Shown here: positions 1-8,642 of the stretch, piece by piece
Numbering within the stretch: the stretch's first letter is position 1
How the letters are laid out: every line of letters starts with the position of its first letter
Made by a program: the position numbers and the translations under genes
The notes under the pieces: model-generated
The model's database searches: none
The model's input: only the letters and a program-made list of their open reading frames with translations
What the model was told of the DNA's origin: nothing
Source: Bacillus timonensis
GTDB lineage: Bacteria; Bacillota; Bacilli; Bacillales; Bacillaceae_L
Reading direction: 5' to 3'
Assembly: GCF_004799755.1 (NCBI RefSeq)
Contig: NZ_SLUB01000001.1
Span: 1-64,000, forward strand
DNA: 64,000 bases

Positions 1-81
1 CGTACCCATGTATTGGAATAGTTTCACATATTATGAAGACTTTGTTAGTAATCGTGTCGAAAAATATTTTTTTGACACCCC

Positions 82-103
82 ATCAACGGATCAAACCGTT
101 GAT
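82..103 (+). promoter_or_regulatory. Hairpin without U-tract upstream of leuC
   Basis: A perfect 8-bp inverted repeat (ATCAACGG / CCGTTGAT) with a 6-nt loop lies 36 bp before leuC. It is followed by AT-rich sequence without a T-run, so it does not look like a factor-independent terminator. Intercistronic hairpins of this kind can stabilise the 5' end of a processed operon mRNA; that role is inferred. The first ~80 bases of the window show no coding sequence I can assign to leuB. Confidence 0.5.
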
Positions 104-138
104 AAATCAACATTTATAGAGGGAGGAGGAAGATACGA

Positions 139-1566
139 ATGGCACCGAAAACAATTATTGAAAAAATATGGGATCAACACGTAATCAATCATGAAGAGGG
201 GAAGCCAAGTCTTCTATATATTGACCTACATCTTGTCCATGAAGTAACTTCTCCGCAAGCTTTTGAAGGATTACGTTTAAAAAATAGAAAAGTAAGAAGA
301 CCTGATTTAACATTTGCAACAATGGATCATAACGTACCTACAACAAGTGATCGTTTCAAAACAAAGGATGAAACTGCTGCAAAGCAAATGAGTGCATTAG
401 AAAAAAACTGTAAGGAATTCAATGTTCCACTTGCAGATCTTTACAGTCCTGAACAAGGGATTGTCCACGTAATTGGCCCTGAACTTGGATTAACCCAACC
501 AGGTAAAACGATTGTATGTGGAGATAGTCATACATCTACACACGGTGCATTTGGGGCTTTAGCGTTTGGAATTGGGACAAGTGAGGTTGAACATGTTCTT
601 GCAACTCAAACATTATGGCAACAAAAACCTAAAACCATGCAAATCAATGTTGTAGGAAATTTATCACCAGGCGTTTATGCTAAAGATGTTATTTTATCGA
701 TTATCCGCAAATTTGGAATTGATTTTGGAACGGGACATGTTATTGAATATACAGGTGAAGCAATTCGAAAAATGTCCATGGAAGAAAGAATGACCATTTG
801 TAATATGTCCATCGAAGGTGGAGCAAAAGCTGGGTTAATTAGTCCTGATGAAACGACATTCTCATACTTAAAAGGAAGAAAACATAGCCCGGATGGTGCT
901 GAATTTGATGCGGCCGTGGAGAGATGGAAGCAACTTGCAACTGATGAAGGTGCAGTTTTCGATACTGTATTAGAAATTCATGCGGATGAAATTTTACCAA
1001 CTGTTACATGGGGTACAAACCCATCAATGAGTGTAACCATCGATGACACAGTTCCATTCCCAGAGGATTTTAAAAGGGAAGTTGACAGGAAATCTGCAGA
1101 GCGTGCATATGAATATATGGAACTTGCTCCAGGAACTCCAATTAACGAAATTAAAATTCAGCATGTCTTTATTGGTTCATGTACGAATTCACGAATTGGT
1201 GATTTACGCGAAGCGGCAGACATTATCCGTGGACATAAAGTATCTCCTAACTTGCGTGCGTTAGTCGTTCCAGGCTCACAACAAGTAAAACTACAAGCTG
1301 AAAAAGAAGGTCTTGCGGATGTATTCCGTGACGCTGGCTTTGAATGGCGCGATGCGGGATGTAGCATGTGCTTAAGCATGAACCCAGATGTAGTACCAGC
1401 AGGTGAAAGATGTGCTTCTACATCGAATCGTAACTTTGAAGGACGGCAAGGTAAAGGTGCTCGGACACATTTGGTAAGTCCTGCAATGGCAGCAGCGGCA
1501 GCAATATATGGAAGATTCGTAGATGTTCGTAAACTTCAAAAAGTAGCAACAGGAGAGGAGGCATAA
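139..1566 (+). CDS. leuC: 3-isopropylmalate dehydratase large subunit LeuC
   Basis: LeuC is the large subunit of isopropylmalate isomerase, which converts 2-isopropylmalate to 3-isopropylmalate in leucine synthesis and works as a heterodimer with LeuD in the cytoplasm. The 475-residue length is usual for the bacterial family. The three [4Fe-4S] ligand cysteines of the aconitase superfamily are visible: C348 in GSCTNSR, and C408 and C411 in the CSMC motif. The start is supported by a strong GGGAGGAGG site at 121-129. The stop lies 2 bp before the leuD start, so the two are translationally linked. Known family function; assignment is secure. Confidence 0.98.
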   Translation: MAPKTIIEKIWDQHVINHEEGKPSLLYIDLHLVHEVTSPQAFEGLRLKNRKVRRPDLTFATMDHNVPTTSDRFKTKDETAAKQMSALEKNCKEFNVPLADLYSPEQGIVHVIGPELGLTQPGKTIVCGDSHTSTHGAFGALAFGIGTSEVEHVLATQTLWQQKPKTMQINVVGNLSPGVYAKDVILSIIRKFGIDFGTGHVIEYTGEAIRKMSMEERMTICNMSIEGGAKAGLISPDETTFSYLKGRKHSPDGAEFDAAVERWKQLATDEGAVFDTVLEIHADEILPTVTWGTNPSMSVTIDDTVPFPEDFKREVDRKSAERAYEYMELAPGTPINEIKIQHVFIGSCTNSRIGDLREAADIIRGHKVSPNLRALVVPGSQQVKLQAEKEGLADVFRDAGFEWRDAGCSMCLSMNPDVVPAGERCASTSNRNFEGRQGKGARTHLVSPAMAAAAAIYGRFVDVRKLQKVATGEEA

Positions 1567-1568
1567 AT

Positions 1569-2156
1569 ATGGAACCATTTATTACACATACAGGTAAAGT
1601 GGCGGGAATGGATCGAAACAATGTCGATACAGATCAAATCATTCCAAAGCAATTTTTAAAGAGTATTGAAAGAACAGGGTTTGGAAAATATGCCTTTTTC
1701 GATTGGCGCTTTGAAGCAGATGGTAGTCCAAATCCAAATTTTGAACTAAACCGAAAAGAAAACGAAGGGGCATCCATTCTTGTAGTAAACGAAAACTTTG
1801 GCTGTGGTTCTTCTCGTGAGCATGCCCCATGGGCATTACAAGACTATGGATTTAAAGCAATACTAGCTCCATCTTTTGCAGATATTTTCTATAATAACTG
1901 CTTAAAGAACGGAATGCTTCCAATTGTTCTAGAAAAAAGTGTAATTGAGTATCTATTAAAAGAAGCCAATGATGCTCATTTTGAATGTACGATTTCTTTA
2001 GAAGAACAGACCATTGTTGATTCAAAAGGCTTCAAAACAGAATTTACTATTGATTCCTATTGGAAAGAAATGTTGATCAATGGTTGGGATGAGATTGATA
2101 AAACACTTTCCTACGAGCAACAAATTAAAGAACACGAACTTAAAACGGCCAACTAA
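1569..2156 (+). CDS. leuD: 3-isopropylmalate dehydratase small subunit LeuD
   Basis: LeuD is the small swivelling subunit of isopropylmalate isomerase and completes the active site of LeuC. It is 195 residues, typical of the family, with the conserved NxDTDQIIPKQFL segment near residues 17-29 and the GCGSSREHAPWAL substrate-binding loop near residues 77-89. Its ribosome binding site (GGAGAGGAGG) lies inside the last codons of leuC. A strong terminator follows the stop codon, so leuD ends the leucine operon. Confidence 0.98.
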   Translation: MEPFITHTGKVAGMDRNNVDTDQIIPKQFLKSIERTGFGKYAFFDWRFEADGSPNPNFELNRKENEGASILVVNENFGCGSSREHAPWALQDYGFKAILAPSFADIFYNNCLKNGMLPIVLEKSVIEYLLKEANDAHFECTISLEEQTIVDSKGFKTEFTIDSYWKEMLINGWDEIDKTLSYEQQIKEHELKTAN

Positions 2157-2162
2157 AATTGT

Positions 2163-2196
2163 AGACAAAGCCAGTTTCGGCTTTGTCTATATTTTT
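2163..2196 (+). terminator. Rho-independent terminator after leuD
   Basis: A perfect 10-bp stem (AGACAAAGCC / GGCTTTGTCT) with a 6-nt loop is followed by ATATTTTT. It closes the leu operon. Confidence 0.92.
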
Positions 2197-2286
2197 GGAA
2201 TCTAGCAAGCCCCTATTGTTTTCTCCTTTTTTCATTGTTAAACTTATAACTCAAGAAAAAAACGAATTTGGGGTTGGAATAACTCT

Positions 2287-3315
2287 ATGGATAAGCAAAA
2301 CAAAGATAAAAAACAGGATAAAATTATTCCTTTTCCTAAGCTTAAAGAAAGATTGATGGAAAAAGGACTTGAAGCTTTATCGAGTAAAAAATTTAACGAG
2401 GCTCTAGCATTATTGAAGCAGGCCAAAGAGCTTGAAACAGGTAACCACGAAATTGAACTTGGCATTGTGATTTGTCTTTTTGAATTGGGAGAATTGGAGA
2501 AGGCGAAAGAAAATTGTTTAGAGATGTTAAAGGAGGATGTCGGAGATTATTTTCACGTGCTTCAAATTTATGTAACAATCCTGATCCAGCTTGGTCAATA
2601 TGATGAAGTCCAATCAACGATTGAGGCCGTACTTGACGAGGATGCAGTTCCACCACAGCATTTGGAGCATTTAACTCAGTTACTTGAGCTAAGTAAACGA
2701 ATGCTTGTTGCAGATGGGGTGGAAAAAGAAATTGAATACGTGAACAAGAATGTGGAGGAGGAGCTTCAAAACGTCCTATATAATGAAGGAATAGTTGGAA
2801 AGCAAATTGCCACGATTCAATCCTTGAAGGAACTAAATATAAGAAAATACCTGAATTTGCTCATTCCATTTCTAGTGATACCTGAGAACCATCCAATAGT
2901 AAAAACCATCATCATTCAGTTACTTGCAACAAATCAGGTGGATCTCGAGGTAGAGGTAGAGAAATTCGGTGAGACAATAAAGGTAAACCCTAAAAACCTT
3001 GTAGATCCATCGATGTCTCCTTTCACAAATCAGGTTCTTTCTATTTTAGAAGAGCAATTGGAAAATGAGAATCCTACCCTTTACGAAACGGCAAAAGAAA
3101 TTTGGCTTCGTCATCTTTTTGTACTCTATCCATTCACCTTGGAGGAGGAGGAACCTTCAAAGTATGCAGCTACTTTGCATTTATATAGTGCTGAATTGCA
3201 TGGAATGGTGATTGAGAATCAAACACTTGAGCAAATCTATGGTGTCAATCTTTTTGAACTAAAACAAACCTTGGACAAACTAGAAAAAGTAGAACGATTT
3301 TCTTATATTGAATAA
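2287..3315 (+). CDS. ysoA: TPR-repeat protein YsoA
   Basis: This 342-residue soluble protein sits between leuD and tig, exactly where B. subtilis carries ysoA. Residues about 20-115 contain helical pairs with tetratricopeptide spacing (GLEALSSKKFNEALALLKQA, then a second unit around FELGELEKAKENCLEM and a third around LIQLGQYDEV). The N-terminus is lysine-rich and the remainder acidic and helical, without signal peptide or membrane segment. A later ATG at 2356 is possible, since the Shine-Dalgarno before 2287 is weak. No enzymatic motif is visible; the family function is unknown and probably protein-protein interaction. Confidence 0.8.
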   Translation: MDKQNKDKKQDKIIPFPKLKERLMEKGLEALSSKKFNEALALLKQAKELETGNHEIELGIVICLFELGELEKAKENCLEMLKEDVGDYFHVLQIYVTILIQLGQYDEVQSTIEAVLDEDAVPPQHLEHLTQLLELSKRMLVADGVEKEIEYVNKNVEEELQNVLYNEGIVGKQIATIQSLKELNIRKYLNLLIPFLVIPENHPIVKTIIIQLLATNQVDLEVEVEKFGETIKVNPKNLVDPSMSPFTNQVLSILEEQLENENPTLYETAKEIWLRHLFVLYPFTLEEEEPSKYAATLHLYSAELHGMVIENQTLEQIYGVNLFELKQTLDKLEKVERFSYIE

Positions 3316-3390
3316 AATAAAACAATCTCGAAATTTTATAATGTAGCTTAGTTGGGTAAACTTTCTAACAATATAATCATTTTCTATATG

Positions 3391-3418
3391 TTGAAAGGTG
3401 ACCATTCTGTGTTATAAT
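3391..3418 (+). promoter_or_regulatory. Sigma-A promoter of tig
   Basis: TTGAAA at 3391-3396 is followed after 16 bp by TATAAT at 3413-3418, which is preceded by an extended TG motif at 3410-3411. It lies about 100 bp before the tig start codon and there is no other gene between. Confidence 0.75.
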
Positions 3419-3521
3419 GTAATGGTTGTAAAATGCTAGTTTACCGACATATGGTAATAGTTAACCCAATTTACATATCGGAAAAAATAGTTAGTAAATA
3501 GATAGTTGGAGGGAAAGTATT

Positions 3522-4808
3522 ATGTCTGCAAAGTGGGAAAAATTAGAAGGAAACCAAGGTGTCTTAACTGTAGAAGTTGACGCTGAAACATTTAACAAAG
3601 GACTTGACGATGCATTTAAAAAGGTAGTTAAGCAAGTGAGCGTACCTGGATTCCGTAAGGGGAAAATGCCTCGTGGAATGTTTGAAAAGCGTTTTGGTGT
3701 TGAATCATTATACCAAGATGCATTAGATATCATTCTTCCAGATGCATATGAAAATGCAATCAAAGAAACTGGAATTGAGCCAGTTGACCGTCCAGAAGTT
3801 GACGTTGAGCAAATCGAAAAAGGTAAAAACCTTATTTTCACTGCAAAAGTTACGGTTAAACCAGAAGTGAAACTTGGCGACTACAAAGGTCTAGAAGTGG
3901 AAAAACTTGATGATACAGTAACTGATGAAGAAGTAGATGCAGAAATCAAGCAATTACAAGAGCGCAATGCAGAACTAGTTGTTAAAGAAGAAGGTACTAT
4001 AGAAAATGGCGACACTGTAGTAATTGATTTTGAAGGTTTCGTTGATGGAGAAGCGTTCGAAGGTGGAAAAGCTGAGAACTATTCATTAGAAATTGGTTCT
4101 GGTTCATTCATCCCAGGTTTCGAAGAGCAATTAGTTGGAGTTGCTGCTGGAGCTGAAAAAGACGTGGAAGTCACTTTCCCTGAAGAGTACCATGCTGAAA
4201 ATCTAGCAGGAAAGCCAGCTACATTTAAAGTAAAGGTTCACGAAATCAAAGGAAAAGTACTTCCTGAATTAGATGATGAGTTTGCAAAAGATGTTGACGA
4301 TGAAGTGGAAACATTAGATGAGTTAAAAGCAAAAACAAGAACTCGTTTAGAAGAAACTAAAAAACAAGATGCTGAAAATAGCCTTAAAGACACATTAATC
4401 GAAAAAGCATCTGAAAATGCAGAAATCGATATTCCAGAAGCAATGATTAACACTGAATTAGACCGCATGCTTCGTGAATTTGAACAACGTCTTCAAATGC
4501 AAGGTATGAATCTTGACCTTTACTTCCAATTCTCAGGCCAAGACGAAAATGCTTTACGTGAACAAATGAAAGAAGATGCTGGCAAGCGCGTACGAGTTAA
4601 CTTAACTTTAGAAGCAATTGCAAATGCTGAAAACATCGAAGTTTCTGAAGAAGAAATTAATGCAGAACTTGAAAATATGTCTACTATGTACGGTGTATCT
4701 GCTGAACAACTTAAGCAAATGCTCGGTGGCGTAGATGGAGTTAAAGAAGATTTAAAAATAAGAAAAGCAATCGATTTTCTTGTGGAAAATAGCAAAAGTG
4801 TTGCATAA
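3522..4808 (+). CDS. tig: Trigger factor (ribosome-associated chaperone)
   Basis: Trigger factor binds the ribosomal exit tunnel and shields nascent chains; it also has peptidyl-prolyl isomerase activity. The 428-residue length is normal. The ribosome-binding signature GFRKGKMP is at residues 43-50 in the N-terminal domain, an FKBP-type domain follows at about 160-245 ([20 protein letters not shown]), and the C-terminal helical chaperone arms occupy the rest. The start follows a GGAGGG site. It has its own promoter and terminator, and precedes clpX as in B. subtilis and many other bacteria. Confidence 0.98.
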   Translation: MSAKWEKLEGNQGVLTVEVDAETFNKGLDDAFKKVVKQVSVPGFRKGKMPRGMFEKRFGVESLYQDALDIILPDAYENAIKETGIEPVDRPEVDVEQIEKGKNLIFTAKVTVKPEVKLGDYKGLEVEKLDDTVTDEEVDAEIKQLQERNAELVVKEEGTIENGDTVVIDFEGFVDGEAFEGGKAENYSLEIGSGSFIPGFEEQLVGVAAGAEKDVEVTFPEEYHAENLAGKPATFKVKVHEIKGKVLPELDDEFAKDVDDEVETLDELKAKTRTRLEETKKQDAENSLKDTLIEKASENAEIDIPEAMINTELDRMLREFEQRLQMQGMNLDLYFQFSGQDENALREQMKEDAGKRVRVNLTLEAIANAENIEVSEEEINAELENMSTMYGVSAEQLKQMLGGVDGVKEDLKIRKAIDFLVENSKSVA

Positions 4809-4825
4809 TATTAAATAGGGAATAT

Positions 4826-4855
4826 CAAGGCGCGATATGATCGTGCCTTGTTTTA
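4826..4855 (+). terminator. Terminator after tig
   Basis: CAAGGCGCGA (4826-4835) pairs with TCGTGCCTTG (4841-4850) with one G-U pair and a 5-nt loop, then TTTTAT. Stable hairpin plus short U-tract. Confidence 0.85.
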
Positions 4856-5216
4856 TACCCAAAATATGGAAGTAGTACATACAATAGGCTGTTGGTAGTA
4901 GTTTTATTCTAACGAATCTGGGAACACTTAAAAGGAGGGCAAAGTTCACACGTTTCACTAGGCGAATTCCAACCAAAAATATACTTACATAATATGCATG
5001 AGAGTTATTTATTACCTATTTGAAGAAGAAATATGGTACAATGTGCAATACATAACGAATTAGAATTATCGAACTGATGGTATGGGGCCTAAGTTCAAGC
5101 CAGACTGCTTAAATATAAGGGTGTACGAGTTGCGGGTAAGTAGAGATCCGATTTTAATCGATACCTAAAGAATGTTGGCTTATTGTAGAGAGAAGAAACT
5201 AATAAGGGGTGACATA
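4856..5216 (+). promoter_or_regulatory. tig-clpX intergenic region with clpX promoter
   Basis: No gene is visible in this stretch. A TGGTACAAT extended -10 lies at 5034-5042, giving a predicted clpX leader of about 170 nt; the -35 region is poor. An isolated AAGGAGGG at about 4933-4940 has no usable start codon after it. I see no CIRCE or CtsR operator. Confidence 0.5.
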
Positions 5217-6479
5217 ATGTTTAAATTTAACGATGAAAAAGGGCAACTTAAGTGTTCTTTTTGTGGTAAAACACAAGATCAGGTTCGTAAGTTAGTTGCA
5301 GGGCCTGGCGTTTATATATGCGACGAATGTATCGAACTATGTACTGAAATCGTGGAAGAAGAATTGGGTACTGAAGAAGAAGTTGAATTTAAAGACGTAC
5401 CAAAACCAAAAGAAATTAGAGAAATATTAGATGAATATGTGATAGGTCAAGACTCAGCGAAAAAATCCTTAGCTGTTGCTGTGTATAACCACTATAAACG
5501 TATTAATTCTAACAGTAAAATTGATGACGTTGAGTTGTCTAAGAGTAATATTTGTATGATTGGGCCAACTGGTAGTGGTAAAACATTACTTGCCCAAACA
5601 TTGGCTCGTATCTTAAATGTGCCATTTGCCATTGCAGATGCGACTTCATTAACAGAGGCTGGATATGTTGGTGAAGATGTAGAAAATATTCTTTTAAAGC
5701 TCATCCAAGCTGCTGATTATGATGTGGAAAAAGCAGAAAAAGGCATTATTTATATCGACGAAATTGATAAGGTAGCACGTAAATCGGAAAACCCTTCGAT
5801 CACAAGAGATGTTTCCGGTGAAGGTGTTCAGCAAGCACTTTTAAAAATTCTTGAAGGAACAGTCGCAAGTGTGCCTCCACAAGGTGGAAGAAAGCATCCA
5901 CACCAAGAATTTATTCAAATCGATACGACAAATATTCTGTTTATTTGTGGTGGGGCATTTGATGGAATTGAACAAATTATTAAGCGTCGTCTTGGTAAAA
6001 AAGTTATTGGATTTGGATCTAACATTGTGGAAGAAGAATTAGACCAAAAATCATTACTTTCAAGATCGTTACCAGAAGACTTATTAAAGTTTGGATTAAT
6101 TCCTGAGTTTATTGGCCGACTTCCAGTAATTGCAAGCCTTGAGCCACTTGACGAGGATGCATTGGTTGAAATTCTAACAAAGCCTAAAAATGCTCTAGTG
6201 AAGCAATATCAAAAAATGCTTGAGTTAGACGAAGTTGAGCTTGATTTCGAAGAAGATGCCCTTAAGGAAATTGCGAAAAAAGCAATTGAGCGTAAAACGG
6301 GTGCACGTGGTTTACGTTCCATAATAGAAGGAATCATGCTTGATGTGATGTTCGATCTTCCATCAAGAGACGATATTAAAAAATGTATTATTACAGCTGA
6401 AACGGTATCAAAAAATACAGCTCCAAAGCTTCTTTTGGATGATGGAACAGTTGTTGAAAATACAGAAATCTCTGCTTAA
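5217..6479 (+). CDS. clpX: ATP-dependent Clp protease ATP-binding subunit ClpX
   Basis: ClpX is the AAA+ unfoldase that feeds substrates to the ClpP peptidase. I place the start at the ATG at 5217, after AAGGGGTGA, giving the usual 420 residues; an in-frame upstream TTG-type extension would add 15 residues with no homology. The N-terminal C4 zinc-binding domain has C13, C16, C35 and C38. Walker A is GPTGSGKT at residues 116-123, Walker B is in the IIYIDEIDK segment, and the RKTGARGLR sensor region is near the C-terminus. No clpP is in the window. A strong terminator follows. Confidence 0.98.
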   Translation: MFKFNDEKGQLKCSFCGKTQDQVRKLVAGPGVYICDECIELCTEIVEEELGTEEEVEFKDVPKPKEIREILDEYVIGQDSAKKSLAVAVYNHYKRINSNSKIDDVELSKSNICMIGPTGSGKTLLAQTLARILNVPFAIADATSLTEAGYVGEDVENILLKLIQAADYDVEKAEKGIIYIDEIDKVARKSENPSITRDVSGEGVQQALLKILEGTVASVPPQGGRKHPHQEFIQIDTTNILFICGGAFDGIEQIIKRRLGKKVIGFGSNIVEEELDQKSLLSRSLPEDLLKFGLIPEFIGRLPVIASLEPLDEDALVEILTKPKNALVKQYQKMLELDEVELDFEEDALKEIAKKAIERKTGARGLRSIIEGIMLDVMFDLPSRDDIKKCIITAETVSKNTAPKLLLDDGTVVENTEISA

Positions 6480-6482
6480 TGT

Positions 6483-6522
6483 AAAAATCCCGAGGTAGCG
6501 AAATGTACCTCGGGATTTTTTT
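6483..6522 (+). terminator. Terminator after clpX
   Basis: AATCCCGAGGTA pairs with TACCTCGGGATT around an 8-nt loop, then TTTTTT. The flanking A-run on the left makes it potentially bidirectional. Confidence 0.93.
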
Positions 6523-6540
6523 ATGGTTAGCTTGATCTAA

Positions 6541-6630
6541 CGCCGATAGAAATGATTTTAAGCCGATAGAACTCGATTATCGTTGATAGAATCAAAATAA
6601 CCCGATAGAACGAATTAATCGTCGGCAGAA
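6541..6630. repeat. Degenerate 20-bp-period tandem repeat (CCGATAGAA units)
   Basis: Five copies of an 11-bp core resembling CGCCGATAGAA start at 6541, 6561, 6581, 6600 and 6620, so the spacing is 20, 20, 19 and 20 bp. The 8-9 bp between cores is AT-rich and less conserved. The fifth copy is diverged (CGTCGGCAGAA) and a remnant may follow at 6640. It lies between the clpX terminator and the lonB promoter in otherwise non-coding DNA. Function unknown. Confidence 0.75.
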
Positions 6631-6725
6631 CGAAAATAACGCCAACCACACCAAATTATCAACAATCTTAACCCCCCTATGACGCCAATTAATCTAAGTG
6701 TCCGTTCAAAAATCCTTCAAAACTG

Positions 6726-6755
6726 GTTTATTACACCTATACTCAGGAGATAATA
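6726..6755 (+). promoter_or_regulatory. Sigma-F promoter of lonB
   Basis: GTTTA at 6726-6730, a 15-nt spacer and GGAGATAATA at 6746-6755 match the published B. subtilis sigma-F consensus GYWTA-N15-GGNRANANTW at every defined position. B. subtilis lonB is known to be transcribed by sigma-F in the forespore, so sequence and orthology agree. Confidence 0.85.
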
Positions 6756-6793
6756 GCTGATAGTAGTCTATCTTTGCGAGCAGGAGGAATAAT

Positions 6794-8473
6794 ATGAGTT
6801 GGACAGGTATAGTTTTATTCGTACAGCTATTTTTTGGAGTCATTATCGGGCTTTATTTTTGGAATCTCCTTAAAAACCAACGAACTCAAAAGGTATCTAT
6901 AGATAAAGAGTCAAGAAAAGAAATGGAGCAACTTCGAAAAATGAGATCCATTTCCTTAACAGAGCCCCTAGCTGAGCGAGTAAGACCCACTAGTTTTTCA
7001 GATATCGTTGGCCAAGAGGATGGCATTAAGTCATTAAAGGCAGCTCTATGTGGACCAAATCCTCAGCATGTCATCATTTATGGTCCACCAGGAGTAGGGA
7101 AAACAGCCGCAGCTCGACTAGTAATGGAGGAAGCGAAGCGAAATCAAAAGTCCCCATTTAAGCAGTCAGCTGTTTTTGTGGAATTGGACGCAACAACTGC
7201 AAGATTTGATGAACGTGGAATCGCTGATCCTTTAATTGGTTCTGTTCATGACCCGATTTATCAAGGTGCAGGTGCAATGGGTCAAGCCGGTATTCCACAG
7301 CCAAAGCCTGGTGCTGTGACACATGCACATGGCGGCGTATTATTCATCGATGAAATTGGAGAGCTTCACCCAATTCAAATGAATAAAATGCTTAAAGTGT
7401 TAGAGGATCGCAAGGTATTTCTTGAAAGTGCATATTACAGTGAGGAAAATACCCAAATCCCTACACATATCCATGATATTTTTAAAAATGGGTTGCCAGC
7501 TGATTTTCGGATGATTGGTGCAACGACAAGAACACCAAATGAACTCCCACCTGCCATTCGTTCACGTTGTCTTGAGGTATTTTTCCGTGAATTGGATCAG
7601 GATGAATTAGCTATTGTAACAAGAAAAGCGCTTGAAAAGGTAAATATGCAAGCAACCGAGAAAGGCATTGCTACACTTGCATCCTATGCACGAAATGGGC
7701 GTGAAGTCGTCAACATGGTTCAAATTGCAGCCGGTATTGCGATTTCAGAGGATCGAAACTTTATTAAGGATGAAGATATTGAATGGGTGCTTCATTCGAG
7801 CCAGTTAACCCCACGTTATGATAAAAAGATTTATCCAAGTGCACGAGTTGGACTTGTAAATGGTTTAGCGGTATACGGACCCAATACGGGTGCCCTGTTA
7901 GAAATTGAGGTAACTGTCATTCCTGCAAAAGATAAAGGAACAATTAACATTACGGGTATTGTGGAAGAAGAAAGTATTGGAGATCGTGGAAAGTCAGTTC
8001 GAAGAAAAAGTATGGCAAAAGGCTCGATTGAAAATGTAATTACAGTACTTCGTTCAATGGGTGTACCTGCCCACGATTATGATATCCATGTTAATTTCCC
8101 TGGTGGAATTCCAATTGATGGTCCATCTGCGGGGATTGCGATGGCCACAGGAATTTATTCGGCAATTCATAAGTTTCCTGTAGACCATAAGGTTGCGATG
8201 ACAGGAGAAATTAGTATTCACGGGAATGTAAAACCGATTGGTGGAGTTGTCCCTAAAATTAAGGCAGCAAAACTAGCAGGAGCTGAAAAGGTAATTATCC
8301 CAGAAGAAAATATGCAATCCATCTTAATGGACATTGAAGGGATTGAAATCATTCCAGTTAAAAATCTTGAAGAAGTTTTTGCAATCGCAATTGAAACGCC
8401 TGAACGCGGGAAGCAATCCAAGCAATCAATCATCCCAGCATCGACAAACTTTTCTAAGACAGAATCTGTCTAA
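6794..8473 (+). CDS. lonB: Forespore ATP-dependent protease LonB
   Basis: LonB is a membrane-anchored Lon-family protease which, in B. subtilis, acts in the forespore. The 559-residue protein begins with one transmembrane helix (about residues 4-26), then an AAA+ domain with Walker A GPPGVGKT at 97-104 and Walker B in VLFIDEIGEL. The Lon proteolytic domain carries the Ser-Lys dyad S445 (GPSAG) and K488 (VVPKIKAA), 43 residues apart as in LonA. The long N-terminal substrate domain of LonA is absent, as expected for LonB. The start follows GCAGGAGG. A sigma-F promoter lies upstream and a strong terminator downstream. Confidence 0.96.
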   Translation: MSWTGIVLFVQLFFGVIIGLYFWNLLKNQRTQKVSIDKESRKEMEQLRKMRSISLTEPLAERVRPTSFSDIVGQEDGIKSLKAALCGPNPQHVIIYGPPGVGKTAAARLVMEEAKRNQKSPFKQSAVFVELDATTARFDERGIADPLIGSVHDPIYQGAGAMGQAGIPQPKPGAVTHAHGGVLFIDEIGELHPIQMNKMLKVLEDRKVFLESAYYSEENTQIPTHIHDIFKNGLPADFRMIGATTRTPNELPPAIRSRCLEVFFRELDQDELAIVTRKALEKVNMQATEKGIATLASYARNGREVVNMVQIAAGIAISEDRNFIKDEDIEWVLHSSQLTPRYDKKIYPSARVGLVNGLAVYGPNTGALLEIEVTVIPAKDKGTINITGIVEEESIGDRGKSVRRKSMAKGSIENVITVLRSMGVPAHDYDIHVNFPGGIPIDGPSAGIAMATGIYSAIHKFPVDHKVAMTGEISIHGNVKPIGGVVPKIKAAKLAGAEKVIIPEENMQSILMDIEGIEIIPVKNLEEVFAIAIETPERGKQSKQSIIPASTNFSKTESV

Positions 8474-8494
8474 AACCAAAACAGTTTAAAATAG

Positions 8495-8537
8495 AAAGAC
8501 TTCGACATACTAAAAAGGAGTGTCGAAGTCTTTTATA
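8495..8537 (+). terminator. Terminator after lonB
   Basis: AAAGACTTCGACA (8495-8507) pairs perfectly with TGTCGAAGTCTTT (8521-8533) across a 13-nt loop, then T-rich sequence. Confidence 0.92.
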
Positions 8538-8570
8538 TTTCTGATTTTGCAAAAGAAAAATCCACTAAAA

Positions 8571-8599
8571 TAGACACTGGCAATTAAATAAGATAAAAT
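8571..8599 (+). promoter_or_regulatory. Sigma-A promoter of lonA
   Basis: TAGACA at 8571-8576 and TAAAAT at 8594-8599 are separated by 17 bp and lie 44 bp before the lonA start. Each hexamer differs from consensus at one position. Confidence 0.65.
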
Positions 8600-8642
8600 T
8601 TACATTTAAGAACTATATTTATTCAATTTTGAGGTGTTAGCA

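Noticed and set aside
8-184. Open frame of 58 codons overlapping the leuC start in another frame
   Set aside because: It has no ribosome site, no resemblance to a LeuB C-terminus and runs into leuC; most likely chance.
5172-5216. N-terminal extension of ClpX
   Set aside because: No ribosome site before 5172, whereas AAGGGGTGA precedes ATG 5217 and gives the family N-terminus and length.
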